Below, in pieces: positions 1 to 8,664 of a DNA stretch of 64,000 nt. This DNA comes from an uncultured Bacteroidota bacterium (GTDB lineage: Bacteria > Bacteroidota > Bacteroidia > Chitinophagales > Chitinophagaceae), in NCBI GenBank assembly GCA_903831935.1, contig CAIKZP010000037.1:43645-107644 (forward strand), in the 5' to 3' direction. Under the pieces are notes generated by a model. The model saw nothing but the letters and a program-made list of their open reading frames with translations, was not told the origin of the DNA and searched no databases. Each line of letters starts with the position of its first letter. Positions within the stretch are counted from its first letter, which is position 1. A program made the translations under genes and the position numbers.

Positions 1-1
1 T

Positions 2-673
2 ACTAGTTGGGGCGTTAGTACGCGTTTAATTGGTGCATTAGTTATGGCACATAGTGATGATGATGGATTGATTTTACCTCCTAAAATTGCACCAATACAA
101 GTAGTGATTGTTCCGATATTTAAAGGAGAAGAACAAAAATTAGCACTCGATGAAAAAGTGGGTTCAATTGTAAAAGGCTTGAAGGCATTGGGTATTTCTG
201 TGAAATACGATGATTCCGATAATCAAAGACCAGGTTGGAAATTTGCAGAATATGAATTGAAAGGAGTGCCCGTTCGATTAGCCATTGGTGCACGTGATTT
301 AGAAAACAATGTAGTAGAAGTAGCTCGTAGAGATACCAAAGAAAAACAAAGTATTAGTTTAGATGGAATTGAATTATACATTAAAAATTTATTAGAAGAA
401 ATTCAATTAAATATTTTTAATAGAGCCAAAGCTTTTCAAGAAGCACATATTAGCAAAGCCGATTCTTGGGATGAATTTGTAAACTTATTAGATACCAAAG
501 CCGGATTCATTTCTGCGCATTGGGATGGAACAAGTGAAACAGAAGACAAAATCAAAGAACTGGCTAAAGCAACTATTCGTTGTATTCCTTTAGACAATCC
601 ATTAGAAGACGGAAAATGTATTTTATCTGGTAATCCTTCTACACAAAGGGTATTGTTTGCAAGGGCCTATTAG
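2..673 (+). CDS. proS: Proline--tRNA ligase, C-terminal part (5' end outside window)
   Basis: Charges tRNA(Pro) with proline in the cytoplasm. The frame is open from base 2, so the gene begins left of the window. The first residues ([20 protein letters not shown]) are class II synthetase motif 3. An alpha/beta anticodon-binding domain follows ([12 protein letters not shown] onwards). The protein ends in the extra C-terminal domain of archaeal/eukaryotic-type ProRS, with the family's terminal FARAY where the last Tyr is conserved. This short form without an editing insertion is common in Bacteroidota. An ATG at 44 is internal, not the start. truB follows 34 bp downstream on the same strand. 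Confidence 0.93.
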   Translation, partial: TSWGVSTRLIGALVMAHSDDDGLILPPKIAPIQVVIVPIFKGEEQKLALDEKVGSIVKGLKALGISVKYDDSDNQRPGWKFAEYELKGVPVRLAIGARDLENNVVEVARRDTKEKQSISLDGIELYIKNLLEEIQLNIFNRAKAFQEAHISKADSWDEFVNLLDTKAGFISAHWDGTSETEDKIKELAKATIRCIPLDNPLEDGKCILSGNPSTQRVLFARAY

Positions 674-707
674 AGGTAGCTATCAAGCGTAAAAATTTAT
701 TTATTAC

Positions 708-1421
708 ATGTTAGTGCTACAATCATTTTTAAACGGTCAAGTATTGCTATTTGACAAACCCATGGAATGGACTTCATTTGATGTGGTTAGAAAAATACGT
801 AACATGATAAGGGTTAGTAAAGTTGGTCATGCTGGCACTTTAGATCCATTGGCTACTGGTTTATTAATTGTGTGTACCGGAAAGTATACCAAAAAAATAA
901 ACGAGTATATGGGAATGGAAAAAGAGTATACCGGAACTTTTACCCTTGGCGCTACAACACCTACTTATGATTTAGAATCTGATCCTGAAAATCCCCAATC
1001 AATTGCACACTTAACCAATTCAATGATTGAAGCTGCAACAGCGCAGTTTACAGGAGATATTTTACAAATGCCGCCACAACATTCTGCCATTAAAAAAAAT
1101 GGAGAACGCTTATATATATCTGCACGCAAAGGCTTGGTAGTGGAAGTAGATCCAAGACCTGTTACGATTCATTCTTTTACTATTGAAAAAATTGCACTAC
1201 CACTTGTTTATTTTAAAGTGGTTTGTGGTACTGGTACTTATATTAGAAGCCTTGCCAATGATTTTGGTGCGGCACTAGGTGTAGGTGCTTATATGAGTAG
1301 TTTACGCAGAACAAGAATTGGTGAATTTTCAGTTGACAATGCCAAAACAATTCCAGCATTTGAAGTAGAACTGAAAGAAATGCGTGCAGCATTAGAAGGG
1401 CAAACCGATACCGAGTTGTAA
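708..1421 (+). CDS. truB: tRNA pseudouridine(55) synthase TruB
   Basis: Converts U55 of the tRNA T-loop to pseudouridine. The 237-residue protein has the family's DKP near residues 16-18 and the catalytic motif GHAGTLDPLATG at 40-51, with catalytic Asp46. The region around residues 190-197 (GTGTYIRSLANDFG) is the conserved C-terminal half of the catalytic domain. The protein is near the short end of the family and has little or no separate PUA domain. Its last 30 bp overlap the 3' end of the convergent tamL-like gene, so the two transcripts must be complementary at their ends. The start follows the proS stop after 34 bp, consistent with co-transcription. Confidence 0.95.
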   Translation: MLVLQSFLNGQVLLFDKPMEWTSFDVVRKIRNMIRVSKVGHAGTLDPLATGLLIVCTGKYTKKINEYMGMEKEYTGTFTLGATTPTYDLESDPENPQSIAHLTNSMIEAATAQFTGDILQMPPQHSAIKKNGERLYISARKGLVVEVDPRPVTIHSFTIEKIALPLVYFKVVCGTGTYIRSLANDFGAALGVGAYMSSLRRTRIGEFSVDNAKTIPAFEVELKEMRAALEGQTDTEL

Positions 1422-3797
1422 AGCAAAATTAGATACTTCTAATCCGTTTGGTCGAATATCGGTCCAGTTGAAATTTTTAAAACTCATCCATCCATTATTG
1501 GCAGTTCTTAATGGGTCTTTTACTTTATAGGCTAAGTCGAATCGAATTAAAAAATAATCAAAATCAAGCCTCAATCCTGTTCCAACACCAATTGCAATAT
1601 CGTGTTCTAATTTTGCCAAAGAAAAAGTTGAATTAAAATCTGTAGTACTATTTTTTACGTTCCAAATATTTCCAATATCTGTATAAATAGCACTGCCAAT
1701 TTTTACGCCAGCTACAGTGGCCATAATAAATCGGTATTCCATATTGGTTTCAATAATCATGTCTCCATATCGATCTCTAAAATTGGTAGAAGAAATACTA
1801 TCATAAGTATTGGAACTACCAAGCCCAAGTTGCCTTAAGCCCCAAGCGCGCATACTATAGGGGCCTCCCACAGAAAATTGTTTAAAAAATGGGAGGGTAG
1901 CAAGTGAAGCATTTTTTGGATAACTGCCATAATTATAACCTATTCCAGCAAAGGCCCTATATGCTAATTCAGAATGATCCCATTTCTTTTTTTGACGGTA
2001 TTCTGCTTCTACTTTAATGTAGCGATAACTATTATCCTTAATGTTTTTTATTAAACCAAATAGGCCTCCAGTTTCTTCAATGCCTAATCTTAAGTTATGT
2101 GTTTTTCTGCCAGCACTATTAATTGTTCTGTTATACGATAAACTTTGGCTAAAGATATTTCCGGTATTAAAGGAGTTGCGTAAGAAGGGGTTTTTTTTGA
2201 ATAAAGTATCTAAGCCAGGAAGGGTATCAAGTGCATATAATTCAATATTAATGGGTTTGTATATCCATGAATTTTCTGCACGGTTAATGGTTTTTTTCCA
2301 TTCGTATCCCCAACTACTTACTAGTGATTTTAATTTGTAATAATCTTTTCTATCTACATAAGCGGCATTGAAAGAAAGCAATGTTCGCTTGTTGTCGATT
2401 GTTTTCAACGCTTTCCATTTATTGAAAGGTTGTATTAATCTAGGAAAAGTAAATAGTTGACCTGCACTGATATTAAAAGTCTGTACTAAATTAGAACTTG
2501 TATTTTGACTAGTTCCTAAATTTAAATTTAATTCAACACCTGTTCTAAAATTAGAAATTGACTGTATTGCTTGTTTGGCAACGTTTCTATTTTTATAAGA
2601 AAAATTTGTTGACAATCCGAACAAATTACCCGAGCCAATATCGCCGGTATTCCTACTGCCTTCTAGGTCTACGGTGAAGTTTTGTTTAAGCGCTGGTGTT
2701 AAAAAAAAGTACACATCTAGCGTGTCTGATTTTTCACGAGGAATGATTTTTCCATCTACTTGTTGCCATGCACCAACTTGTTGTAAGGTGTTGATGGTTT
2801 TTAAATAATCATCTTCATTATAATAGTTGCCCTTAGAAAAAAAAGTATGCTCTTTTAGTGGCGTGTATTTAAATTTCTGTTCTTTAGATCGTAAAAAAAC
2901 ACCTGGATATTTTTCTTCTTTCAATCCGGTTTTGGTTATCAAACTATCTGTAATATCTGTTAAGCTAGTTTCTGGGTAATAATAAATATTGCCAATTGCA
3001 TATTGTACCAATTTACTAGAATCGTAGGTGGGCCTTTTGTTGATACTAATATTCCAAGTGGGGTTTAGTTGGCGTTTTTTGGCAGATTCAGCAATCAATG
3101 CTGCTTGTTTAAAAGGATTAAGTGTTAACTCAATTAAATGGATATCTGTAGTGTCAACCTCTGTAAAAACATCTTCTCTTGTTAATTTGTAATAACCATT
3201 ATTTCTATAAATGCTAATTAGTCTATCTAATTCTGCACCAATTAATTGCTTGCTATAAGGACTTCCATTTTTGAGTAAACTGCTTTTTTGGTTTAATAAC
3301 GTAATAGCTTGTAAACTTGAATCGTTTAACTGATAATTAATGGAATCAATGGTAATTTTCTTACCCAAGTTAATATTCATGAAGGTATGTACCCGCAATT
3401 GGTCTCCAATGGTGTCAATATGAATAGAGTCAAGTAAATTTGCGTAATAATAGCCTTGTGAATTTAAATAGGCATTCATAAAGTTTTTCGAACGACTAAC
3501 ATTAATAGAATCGAAAATACTTGGGTTATTAATTCGATACCAGAATACTACATGTTGTTCTTTTCTGGCTTTCAAACTATCGTCCCAATAATTACTTAGG
3601 TCTACGCCAAGTTGTTTTTTTTCTATTTTTGACTCAATTCCAGATAGAATAACTTTATTACTATATACAAAAGGGGTAGCAACCGGATAGTTTTTTACAG
3701 TAGTTCTGCGTTCTTCGGAACAAGAAACTACCAACATTGCACAGAATGTTAGTAAGAGCCATAAATTCCAATTAACTTTATCAAGTTTCAAACGCAT
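1392..3797 (-). CDS. TamL-like Omp85 outer-membrane lipoprotein (BamA/TamA family)
   Basis: Likely an outer-membrane assembly or translocation channel of the Omp85 superfamily. The 801-residue protein starts with a lipoprotein signal peptide ending in the lipobox VVSC (Cys26), which is the hallmark of the lipidated TamA relatives (TamL) of Bacteroidota. POTRA-like segments occupy roughly residues 45-380. A C-terminal beta-barrel of about 16 strands follows, with an Omp85-like GGPYSMRAWG loop motif near residue 640 and a final aromatic residue (GLPF) as barrel recognition signal. It is divergent from the SpoU methyltransferase gene with only 5 bp between start codons. The tamL function is inferred from the lipobox plus Omp85 layout; a different BamA-like role cannot be excluded. 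Confidence 0.85.
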   Translation of the reverse strand: MRLKLDKVNWNLWLLLTFCAMLVVSCSEERRTTVKNYPVATPFVYSNKVILSGIESKIEKKQLGVDLSNYWDDSLKARKEQHVVFWYRINNPSIFDSINVSRSKNFMNAYLNSQGYYYANLLDSIHIDTIGDQLRVHTFMNINLGKKITIDSINYQLNDSSLQAITLLNQKSSLLKNGSPYSKQLIGAELDRLISIYRNNGYYKLTREDVFTEVDTTDIHLIELTLNPFKQAALIAESAKKRQLNPTWNISINKRPTYDSSKLVQYAIGNIYYYPETSLTDITDSLITKTGLKEEKYPGVFLRSKEQKFKYTPLKEHTFFSKGNYYNEDDYLKTINTLQQVGAWQQVDGKIIPREKSDTLDVYFFLTPALKQNFTVDLEGSRNTGDIGSGNLFGLSTNFSYKNRNVAKQAIQSISNFRTGVELNLNLGTSQNTSSNLVQTFNISAGQLFTFPRLIQPFNKWKALKTIDNKRTLLSFNAAYVDRKDYYKLKSLVSSWGYEWKKTINRAENSWIYKPINIELYALDTLPGLDTLFKKNPFLRNSFNTGNIFSQSLSYNRTINSAGRKTHNLRLGIEETGGLFGLIKNIKDNSYRYIKVEAEYRQKKKWDHSELAYRAFAGIGYNYGSYPKNASLATLPFFKQFSVGGPYSMRAWGLRQLGLGSSNTYDSISSTNFRDRYGDMIIETNMEYRFIMATVAGVKIGSAIYTDIGNIWNVKNSTTDFNSTFSLAKLEHDIAIGVGTGLRLDFDYFLIRFDLAYKVKDPLRTANNGWMSFKNFNWTDIRPNGLEVSNFALQLGIGLPF

Positions 3798-3802
3798 ACA
3801 GT

Positions 3803-4534
3803 ATGTTAAGCAAGAATGAACTCAAATATATTCAATCTTTGTGCCAGAAAAAACAAAGAGTACAAGAAGGGCTTTTTATTGCCGAGGGCCCAAAGCTTGC
3901 AACAGAGCTTTTAAACAGTAATTATGAGGTTAAAAAAATATACGCAACGGCCAAATGGATAGCCGAAAACCCTACTAGTATTGATACTGCTACTGTTACT
4001 GAAATTGAATTAGAAAAAATATCGAGTTTACAAACAGCCAATGAAGTGCTGCTAATTTGTTGTCAAAAAGAAAATAAAAAATTTTCAAATTTAACTGGAA
4101 AATTAAGTTTGGTAATTGATGGCATACAAGATCCAGGAAATTTAGGCACCATCATTCGTATTGCAGATTGGTTTGGGATAACCCAAATTATTGCTAGCGA
4201 GGATACTGTTGAACTAACTAATCCCAAAGTGATTCAGTCAACCATGGGCAGTTTTATTAGGGTTCAATGCTGGTATACCAATTTGCCCGCATTGCTTCAA
4301 ACAACAAAACTGCCAATTTATGGCGCTTTGCTTGAGGGGCATTCAGTAATGGGGATGCAGCCTTTAAAAGAAGGTTTATTGGTTATTGGGAACGAATCAA
4401 AAGGAATAAGATCTGAAGTATTGCCTTTTATTAAAAACGCAGTAACTATTCCAAGGCTAGGTGGGGCAGAATCGTTGAATGCAGCAGTGGCAACAGGCAT
4501 TTTACTTTCTCATTTGTGTGCAATGCCCAAATAA
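3803..4534 (+). CDS. 23S rRNA/tRNA 2'-O-methyltransferase, TrmH (SpoU) family
   Basis: A SAM-dependent ribose 2'-O-methyltransferase of the SPOUT fold. The 243-residue protein has an N-terminal substrate-binding domain (EGLFIAEGPKLATELL, residues 22-37) and a C-terminal knotted domain with the three SpoU motifs: VIDGIQDPGNLGTIIR (about 104-119), VIGNESKGI (about 194-202) and SLNAAVATGIL (about 223-233). The two-domain layout resembles RlmB and TsnR relatives, but the exact target nucleotide cannot be read from sequence. Its start codon is 5 bp from that of the divergent tamL-like gene, so its promoter must lie inside that gene. Confidence 0.92.
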   Translation: MLSKNELKYIQSLCQKKQRVQEGLFIAEGPKLATELLNSNYEVKKIYATAKWIAENPTSIDTATVTEIELEKISSLQTANEVLLICCQKENKKFSNLTGKLSLVIDGIQDPGNLGTIIRIADWFGITQIIASEDTVELTNPKVIQSTMGSFIRVQCWYTNLPALLQTTKLPIYGALLEGHSVMGMQPLKEGLLVIGNESKGIRSEVLPFIKNAVTIPRLGGAESLNAAVATGILLSHLCAMPK

Positions 4535-4539
4535 TTGGG

Positions 4540-5829
4540 TTATCTAAATTGAATGGCTTTAGTTGGTTGTATTCTTTTAATAAGCCATGTTGGTATGATT
4601 AAAGCGAGATAGCAAACTAGTAAAGTGCCTGCACATACTGCAAAAATTTGCCACCATATAAGGTATATTGGCGCCGAAGAAACATAATAAGCCGATTCAT
4701 CTAAAGTAATAATACCGGTGTATTGTTGAATTAAGCAACAGCCAACACCCACAACAAAGCCTATGCCAATGCCAGAAAGGCTAATAACAGTTGCATGGTA
4801 TAAAAATATTTTTTGAATCAACCAGTCAGTTGCACCCAATGCTTTCAAAATACCCACCATTCGGGTTCTTTCTAATATGAGGATCAACAAACAAGTAATT
4901 AAATTAATGATGGCAACAATTGACATGACGGTGAAAATAACGTTCCTGTTTACATCTTGAATATTGAGCCAGTCAAAAATATTGGGGTATACTTCTCTAA
5001 TGGTTTTACTCATCCATTCTGCAGGAAGTTGGTCTGCTAACTTAGCAGAAATGCTATCCATTTGGTGATAGTCCGATACAAAAACTTCATAACCACCAGT
5101 TTCGTCTGGCGCCCAATTGTTCATTCTTCTAATCAGTTGTTGGTCGCCTAAAATAAATAGTTTGTCGTATTCTTCAATACCGGTTTTGTAGATGCCACAA
5201 ACCGCCATTTTTCTATAATTTTTACTGCCATCTACACTAGAAATAAAATAGATATGAATCGTATCATTGAGTTTTATTTTTAGTTGACTAGCTAGTTGTG
5301 CAGAAATTAACAACTCTTTACTATAGCTGCTATCATTGAATTTCAGCCATCTGCCTTCTTTTAAAAAAGGCTTTAGTTGCATGCTATCGTATGCTTTTTC
5401 AATACCTTTTAACAACACACCTTCAATCTCTTTATTTTTTTCTATAATAGCAGATTTTGTTGCAAAAGTTTGAATTTGATATACGCCTGTTTGCTTGCGA
5501 ATAATGGATTCAATTTTGTTGCTTTTTAGTATGGGTGTTTCTTCGGCTACCAATGATTTATTGGGTTCAAATTTTTGCACACGAATATGTCCCCAAAAAC
5601 TAAATACTTTATTGGCTACTGTTTGTTGAAAACCATTTACAAATGCCAGTGTAATGATCATAGACATTACACTAACTGCAGTAGCAGCAATGGAAAGTCT
5701 AATAATAAATCTTGCAAATGACTTTTTACGGGTAAATGCAATTTTCTTGGCTATGTTAAAAGCTAGGTTCAAATGAATACAATTAATCTTTCCAAAACTA
5801 CATTGCTGCATTGAATACAGCAAAAGCAA
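4540..5829 (-). CDS. ABC transporter permease, LolE/FtsX (MacB-like) family
   Basis: Inner-membrane permease of a type VII ABC exporter, by family likely to move lipoproteins or act mechanically on the envelope. Layout: one N-terminal membrane helix (about residues 42-65), a large periplasmic MacB-like domain (about 70-300) and three C-terminal helices (about 305-325, 345-370, 390-415). The signature NLAFNIAKKIAFTRKKSFARFI precedes helix 1; related proteins begin with Met-Asn-Leu at this point, so a TTG at 5772 (residue 20 of the listed frame) may be the true start, with ATG 5811 another option. No ATPase subunit is adjacent. Convergent with the methyltransferase gene, 5 bp apart. Confidence 0.85.
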   Translation of the reverse strand: MLLLYSMQQCSFGKINCIHLNLAFNIAKKIAFTRKKSFARFIIRLSIAATAVSVMSMIITLAFVNGFQQTVANKVFSFWGHIRVQKFEPNKSLVAEETPILKSNKIESIIRKQTGVYQIQTFATKSAIIEKNKEIEGVLLKGIEKAYDSMQLKPFLKEGRWLKFNDSSYSKELLISAQLASQLKIKLNDTIHIYFISSVDGSKNYRKMAVCGIYKTGIEEYDKLFILGDQQLIRRMNNWAPDETGGYEVFVSDYHQMDSISAKLADQLPAEWMSKTIREVYPNIFDWLNIQDVNRNVIFTVMSIVAIINLITCLLILILERTRMVGILKALGATDWLIQKIFLYHATVISLSGIGIGFVVGVGCCLIQQYTGIITLDESAYYVSSAPIYLIWWQIFAVCAGTLLVCYLALIIPTWLIKRIQPTKAIQFR

Positions 5830-5974
5830 TTATTAACCGAGGGTAGGGGCTTTTTTGTTGTAAAAATCAAAGGCAGTTAAATTTTGCAAAACATTGCTGA
5901 TACTATCTTGTAATGCATTCAAACCAAGCTGCAATGGCTAAATTGGGCTTGTATAATTTTATTGCATTATTTTT

Positions 5975-7249
5975 ATGGGTATGAAAAAAATGGCTGTATT
6001 GTTATTATTACTAGGGGCATTTGATTTGTTTGGGCAGCGCTTACCCGATCATGTATATGCTCCCACTATTCAAGGGATTAAATTGTTTCAACAAAACAAC
6101 CAATTGAGTCAGCCTATTTTACAATTAAATTCTTCAGACCAACTAGAGCTGCATTTTGATGACTTAGTAAACTATCCTAAAAATTATTTTTACACCTACG
6201 AACTTTGTAATGCAGACTGGACTCCTGCAAATATGAATGTGTTTGATTATATAAAGGGATTTAACCAAAATAGAATTAGTACTTATCGGGTAGCATCAAT
6301 AGCGGCTATTCATTATATACACTACCAAGTAGTATTGCCAGAAAGAAACTGCGAGCCCATTAAATCTGGCAATTATTTATTGAAGGTTTTTACAGATGGT
6401 GATACTGCTAAACTAGCATTTACCAAAAGAATCATGGTAGTAGATAAACAAGTAAGCATTGGTGCACAAATTCAAACACCATTCGATAATCAGGTATATA
6501 GAACGCATCAAAAATTACAGTTTTCATTAGGTGTAAAGGCCTTGAATTTGTTCAATCCACAACAATTAAAAGTAGTGGTATTTCAAAACAATCGTTGGGA
6601 TGATGCAGTGAAAGACAAGCAACCTGTTTTTGTTCGCGGAGACGTTTTAGAATATAATGGTGAACAAGATTTTATTTTTGCAGCAGGCAAAGAATATCGC
6701 TGGGCCGATTTGCAAAGTTTTCGATTTGAGTCTGATAGAATTGCGCGAGTAGATCGTAGTAAAGAACCCAATGAAGTTTTTATAAAACCAGACCAACCCA
6801 GAAATGCAGTTGCTTATATTAATTTTCAGGATAGAAATGGGTATACAGAAATCAATTCATCGGAGTCGGTGAATCCTTGGTGGCAGAGTGATTATGCTTG
6901 GGTGAACTTTAGTTATTTACCCAATAATCGGCAACCTATTTTTGGTAAAACTTTGCATTTGATTGGTGAAATTACAGGTAATCAAATTGGGGATAGTTCA
7001 TTAATGCATTACGATGCAACGCAAGGGATCTACACAAAAAAAATATTTTTAAAACAAGGCTATTATAGTTACACCTATGCCACTAAGGATATTAAAAATC
7101 CTTTAGAACCTGCTGATATTTCTTTCACTGATGGCAACTACTGGGAAACAGAAAATGAATATACTATTCTAGTTTATTACAGGTCATTTAGCGGAAGACA
7201 CGACGAATTAGTGGGTGCTACCACTATTAATTCTAGGCTTCATCGTTAA
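5975..7249 (+). CDS. DUF5103 protein, type IX secretion system plug-like
   Basis: A secreted protein of 424 residues with a signal peptide (MKKMAVLLLLLGAFDLFGQ) and the DUF5103 layout: an N-terminal beta-sandwich (about 25-155), a middle domain starting near VSIGAQIQTPFDNQVYRTHQ, and a C-terminal immunoglobulin-like part. By family knowledge, the DUF5103 protein of Flavobacterium johnsoniae was seen as the Plug that closes the SprA translocon of the T9SS from the periplasmic side. The role here is inferred from this resemblance. The ATG at 5981 is an equally good start, since it gives a cleaner signal peptide. No other T9SS component is in the window. Confidence 0.8.
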   Translation: MGMKKMAVLLLLLGAFDLFGQRLPDHVYAPTIQGIKLFQQNNQLSQPILQLNSSDQLELHFDDLVNYPKNYFYTYELCNADWTPANMNVFDYIKGFNQNRISTYRVASIAAIHYIHYQVVLPERNCEPIKSGNYLLKVFTDGDTAKLAFTKRIMVVDKQVSIGAQIQTPFDNQVYRTHQKLQFSLGVKALNLFNPQQLKVVVFQNNRWDDAVKDKQPVFVRGDVLEYNGEQDFIFAAGKEYRWADLQSFRFESDRIARVDRSKEPNEVFIKPDQPRNAVAYINFQDRNGYTEINSSESVNPWWQSDYAWVNFSYLPNNRQPIFGKTLHLIGEITGNQIGDSSLMHYDATQGIYTKKIFLKQGYYSYTYATKDIKNPLEPADISFTDGNYWETENEYTILVYYRSFSGRHDELVGATTINSRLHR

Positions 7250-7259
7250 TTTAATTGCC

Positions 7260-8363
7260 TTAATTCAATTGATTAGTTAAGAATAAATAGGCATCAATAA
7301 AATGGTGTGTAAATATTTTTTCGGGGTTGTCTGGAAATTGCTGATAGTATGTTTGATTGGCTAATAGTACAATGGTAGGGCCTACGCGTACATAGTCGAA
7401 ACTTTTTAAATAAGTTGGTTTAGCAAATTCGGGCAATGTTTTTTGAATTGATTTTGCTGCAATATTTCCTAAATATTTCTCGTATCTTTTTTTTGTTTTT
7501 ATAGAAGGGTTATTCAATTGATTAAATGCATATTTCATGGCAACTCTTTTTGAAAAAGCTTGCTTTTTTAAAATGGATGATATATTTATAAATGGATTGG
7601 TGTTATTAAAATCTGTTAAAGATTCAACTGTTAACGGACATTGTGGTACCCAATCGGCAGTATTAACTACATTGAATCCCCAGCCATCTGCCATTAATTT
7701 TTCGTATTCATAGGCATAAAAAAGGTTGCCTGGTTTTGGTGCTGCACTGCAGTAAGTTTTAAATTGAATATCTTTTGGTAGTTGATTTGTTTCTTGTAAA
7801 TACGCTAAATGACTACTGAGTAAATAGGCTATAGCGCCACCTTGGCTATGCCCCATTATCAAAACGTTTTTAATGCCTTTTTTATAGATAGAATCAATTT
7901 TTGGCAACATATCTTGAATAAGAAAACCTGTGCCAATTAGCCAGCCTATATGAATCCCTGCTTTAGGATTATTAGAGAGATGATAGTTAAAGTTGAGAGA
8001 ATCGGTTAAATGCAATGATCCTATGGCTGGCACCATTGCAGCATAAAAATTTTCTAACCAACTTGTATTGTTTTGTGTAGTTCCTCTAATACTAATGACC
8101 GCAACTGAATGAGTTGCATTGGTCCAAAGTTCCCATCGGTTTTCTAGTCCCATGGTTTTTGATTGATAGTTTCTAGTAAAATATTCTGGTGCTGGTGTTT
8201 TGAAGCTTTCGGATGGAAGGTCTATTTGACGCGAAGAGATTTTTAACATTTCGGCATACTCCAATTTATTAAATCCAGGCTTTAGTGGCGCAAATTGTGC
8301 CTGTATTGCATTAAAGGGAACTAGAATTGCCAGTATCCAAATAAAACGTACAAGAGCAGTCAT
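7260..8363 (-). CDS. Secreted lipase, class 3 family
   Basis: A predicted exported alpha/beta hydrolase of 367 residues. It has a signal peptide (residues 1-22, ending AIQAQ), a beta-strand with ISIRGT near 91-96 that supplies the oxyanion hole in class 3 lipases, and the nucleophile elbow GHSQGG with Ser173. The Asp in NTADWVPQCP fits the catalytic acid, and a His near the C-terminus (FTHHFID) is a candidate catalytic His. Substrate is unknown. Convergent with the plug-like gene, 10 bp apart. A TATATTTG box lies 24 bp upstream of the start. Confidence 0.85.
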   Translation of the reverse strand: MTALVRFIWILAILVPFNAIQAQFAPLKPGFNKLEYAEMLKISSRQIDLPSESFKTPAPEYFTRNYQSKTMGLENRWELWTNATHSVAVISIRGTTQNNTSWLENFYAAMVPAIGSLHLTDSLNFNYHLSNNPKAGIHIGWLIGTGFLIQDMLPKIDSIYKKGIKNVLIMGHSQGGAIAYLLSSHLAYLQETNQLPKDIQFKTYCSAAPKPGNLFYAYEYEKLMADGWGFNVVNTADWVPQCPLTVESLTDFNNTNPFINISSILKKQAFSKRVAMKYAFNQLNNPSIKTKKRYEKYLGNIAAKSIQKTLPEFAKPTYLKSFDYVRVGPTIVLLANQTYYQQFPDNPEKIFTHHFIDAYLFLTNQLN

Positions 8364-8386
8364 AAATTAAGTGTATGAATTGTTTT

Positions 8387-8394
8387 CAAATATA
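8387..8394 (-). promoter_or_regulatory. Candidate -7 box (TATATTTG) of the lipase gene
   Basis: On the minus strand the bases read TATATTTG, an exact match to the Bacteroidota -7 consensus TAnnTTTG. A TTG lies 16 bp upstream, slightly closer than the usual 17-23. Transcription would start about 20 bp before the ATG. A palindrome at 8395-8426 fills the space between the two elements. Confidence 0.5.
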
Positions 8395-8426
8395 CCTTTC
8401 AAAATTGCAGCAATTTTTTTGAAAGG
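8395..8426. repeat. 10-bp-arm palindrome in the lipase promoter region
   Basis: The arms CCTTTCAAAA and TTTTGAAAGG match perfectly across 12 bases, and an inner ATTGC/GCAAT pairing extends the stem with a TTT bulge. On the plus strand it is followed by TTTTTTATTTT, so it could terminate plus-strand transcription ahead of the SRP RNA gene. On the minus strand it sits between the -33 and -7 positions of the lipase promoter and could be an operator. Confidence 0.5.
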
Positions 8427-8469
8427 TTTTTTATTTTAAAAAAATCTACCATAATTAAGCTTCAAACCT

Positions 8470-8477
8470 TACTTTTG
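8470..8477 (+). promoter_or_regulatory. -7 box (TACTTTTG) of the SRP RNA gene
   Basis: Exact TAnnTTTG match ending 4 bases before the GGCAGG that opens the SRP RNA stem, which is the right distance for transcription to begin at the mature 5' end. No clear TTTG is visible at the -33 position. Confidence 0.65.
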
Positions 8478-8480
8478 CCG

Positions 8481-8578
8481 TGGCAGGTCTTACACGACCA
8501 GCTCCTGCTGAAACTCCCCAGGGTAGGAATACAGCAAGGATAGGCGGTTGAGCGGTGCGATGTGAGTAGCCTGCCATT
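8481..8578 (+). ncRNA. ffs: Signal recognition particle RNA, small bacterial type (4.5S RNA)
   Basis: RNA scaffold of the SRP that binds Ffh and targets nascent membrane proteins to FtsY. Recognised by eye: a terminal stem GGCAGG (8482-8487) with CCTGCC (8570-8575), then a helix TCTTAC with GTGAGTA, then the CCTGCTG / CAGCAAGG helix, and the apical GTA-GGAA-TAC tetraloop at 8522-8531 followed by AGCAAGG. The GGAA tetraloop and the AGCA after it are the conserved Ffh-binding elements. A T-rich run (from 8577) follows and may terminate it. An 81-codon open frame on the opposite strand covers this RNA and is rejected as a gene. Confidence 0.88.
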
Positions 8579-8664
8579 TTTTCTTTCTTTCGCGGATACA
8601 GTTTGATAAGTATTCGCGAACAAAATCCATCATTGAATTCGATTACAATCATAAAATTTAACGG

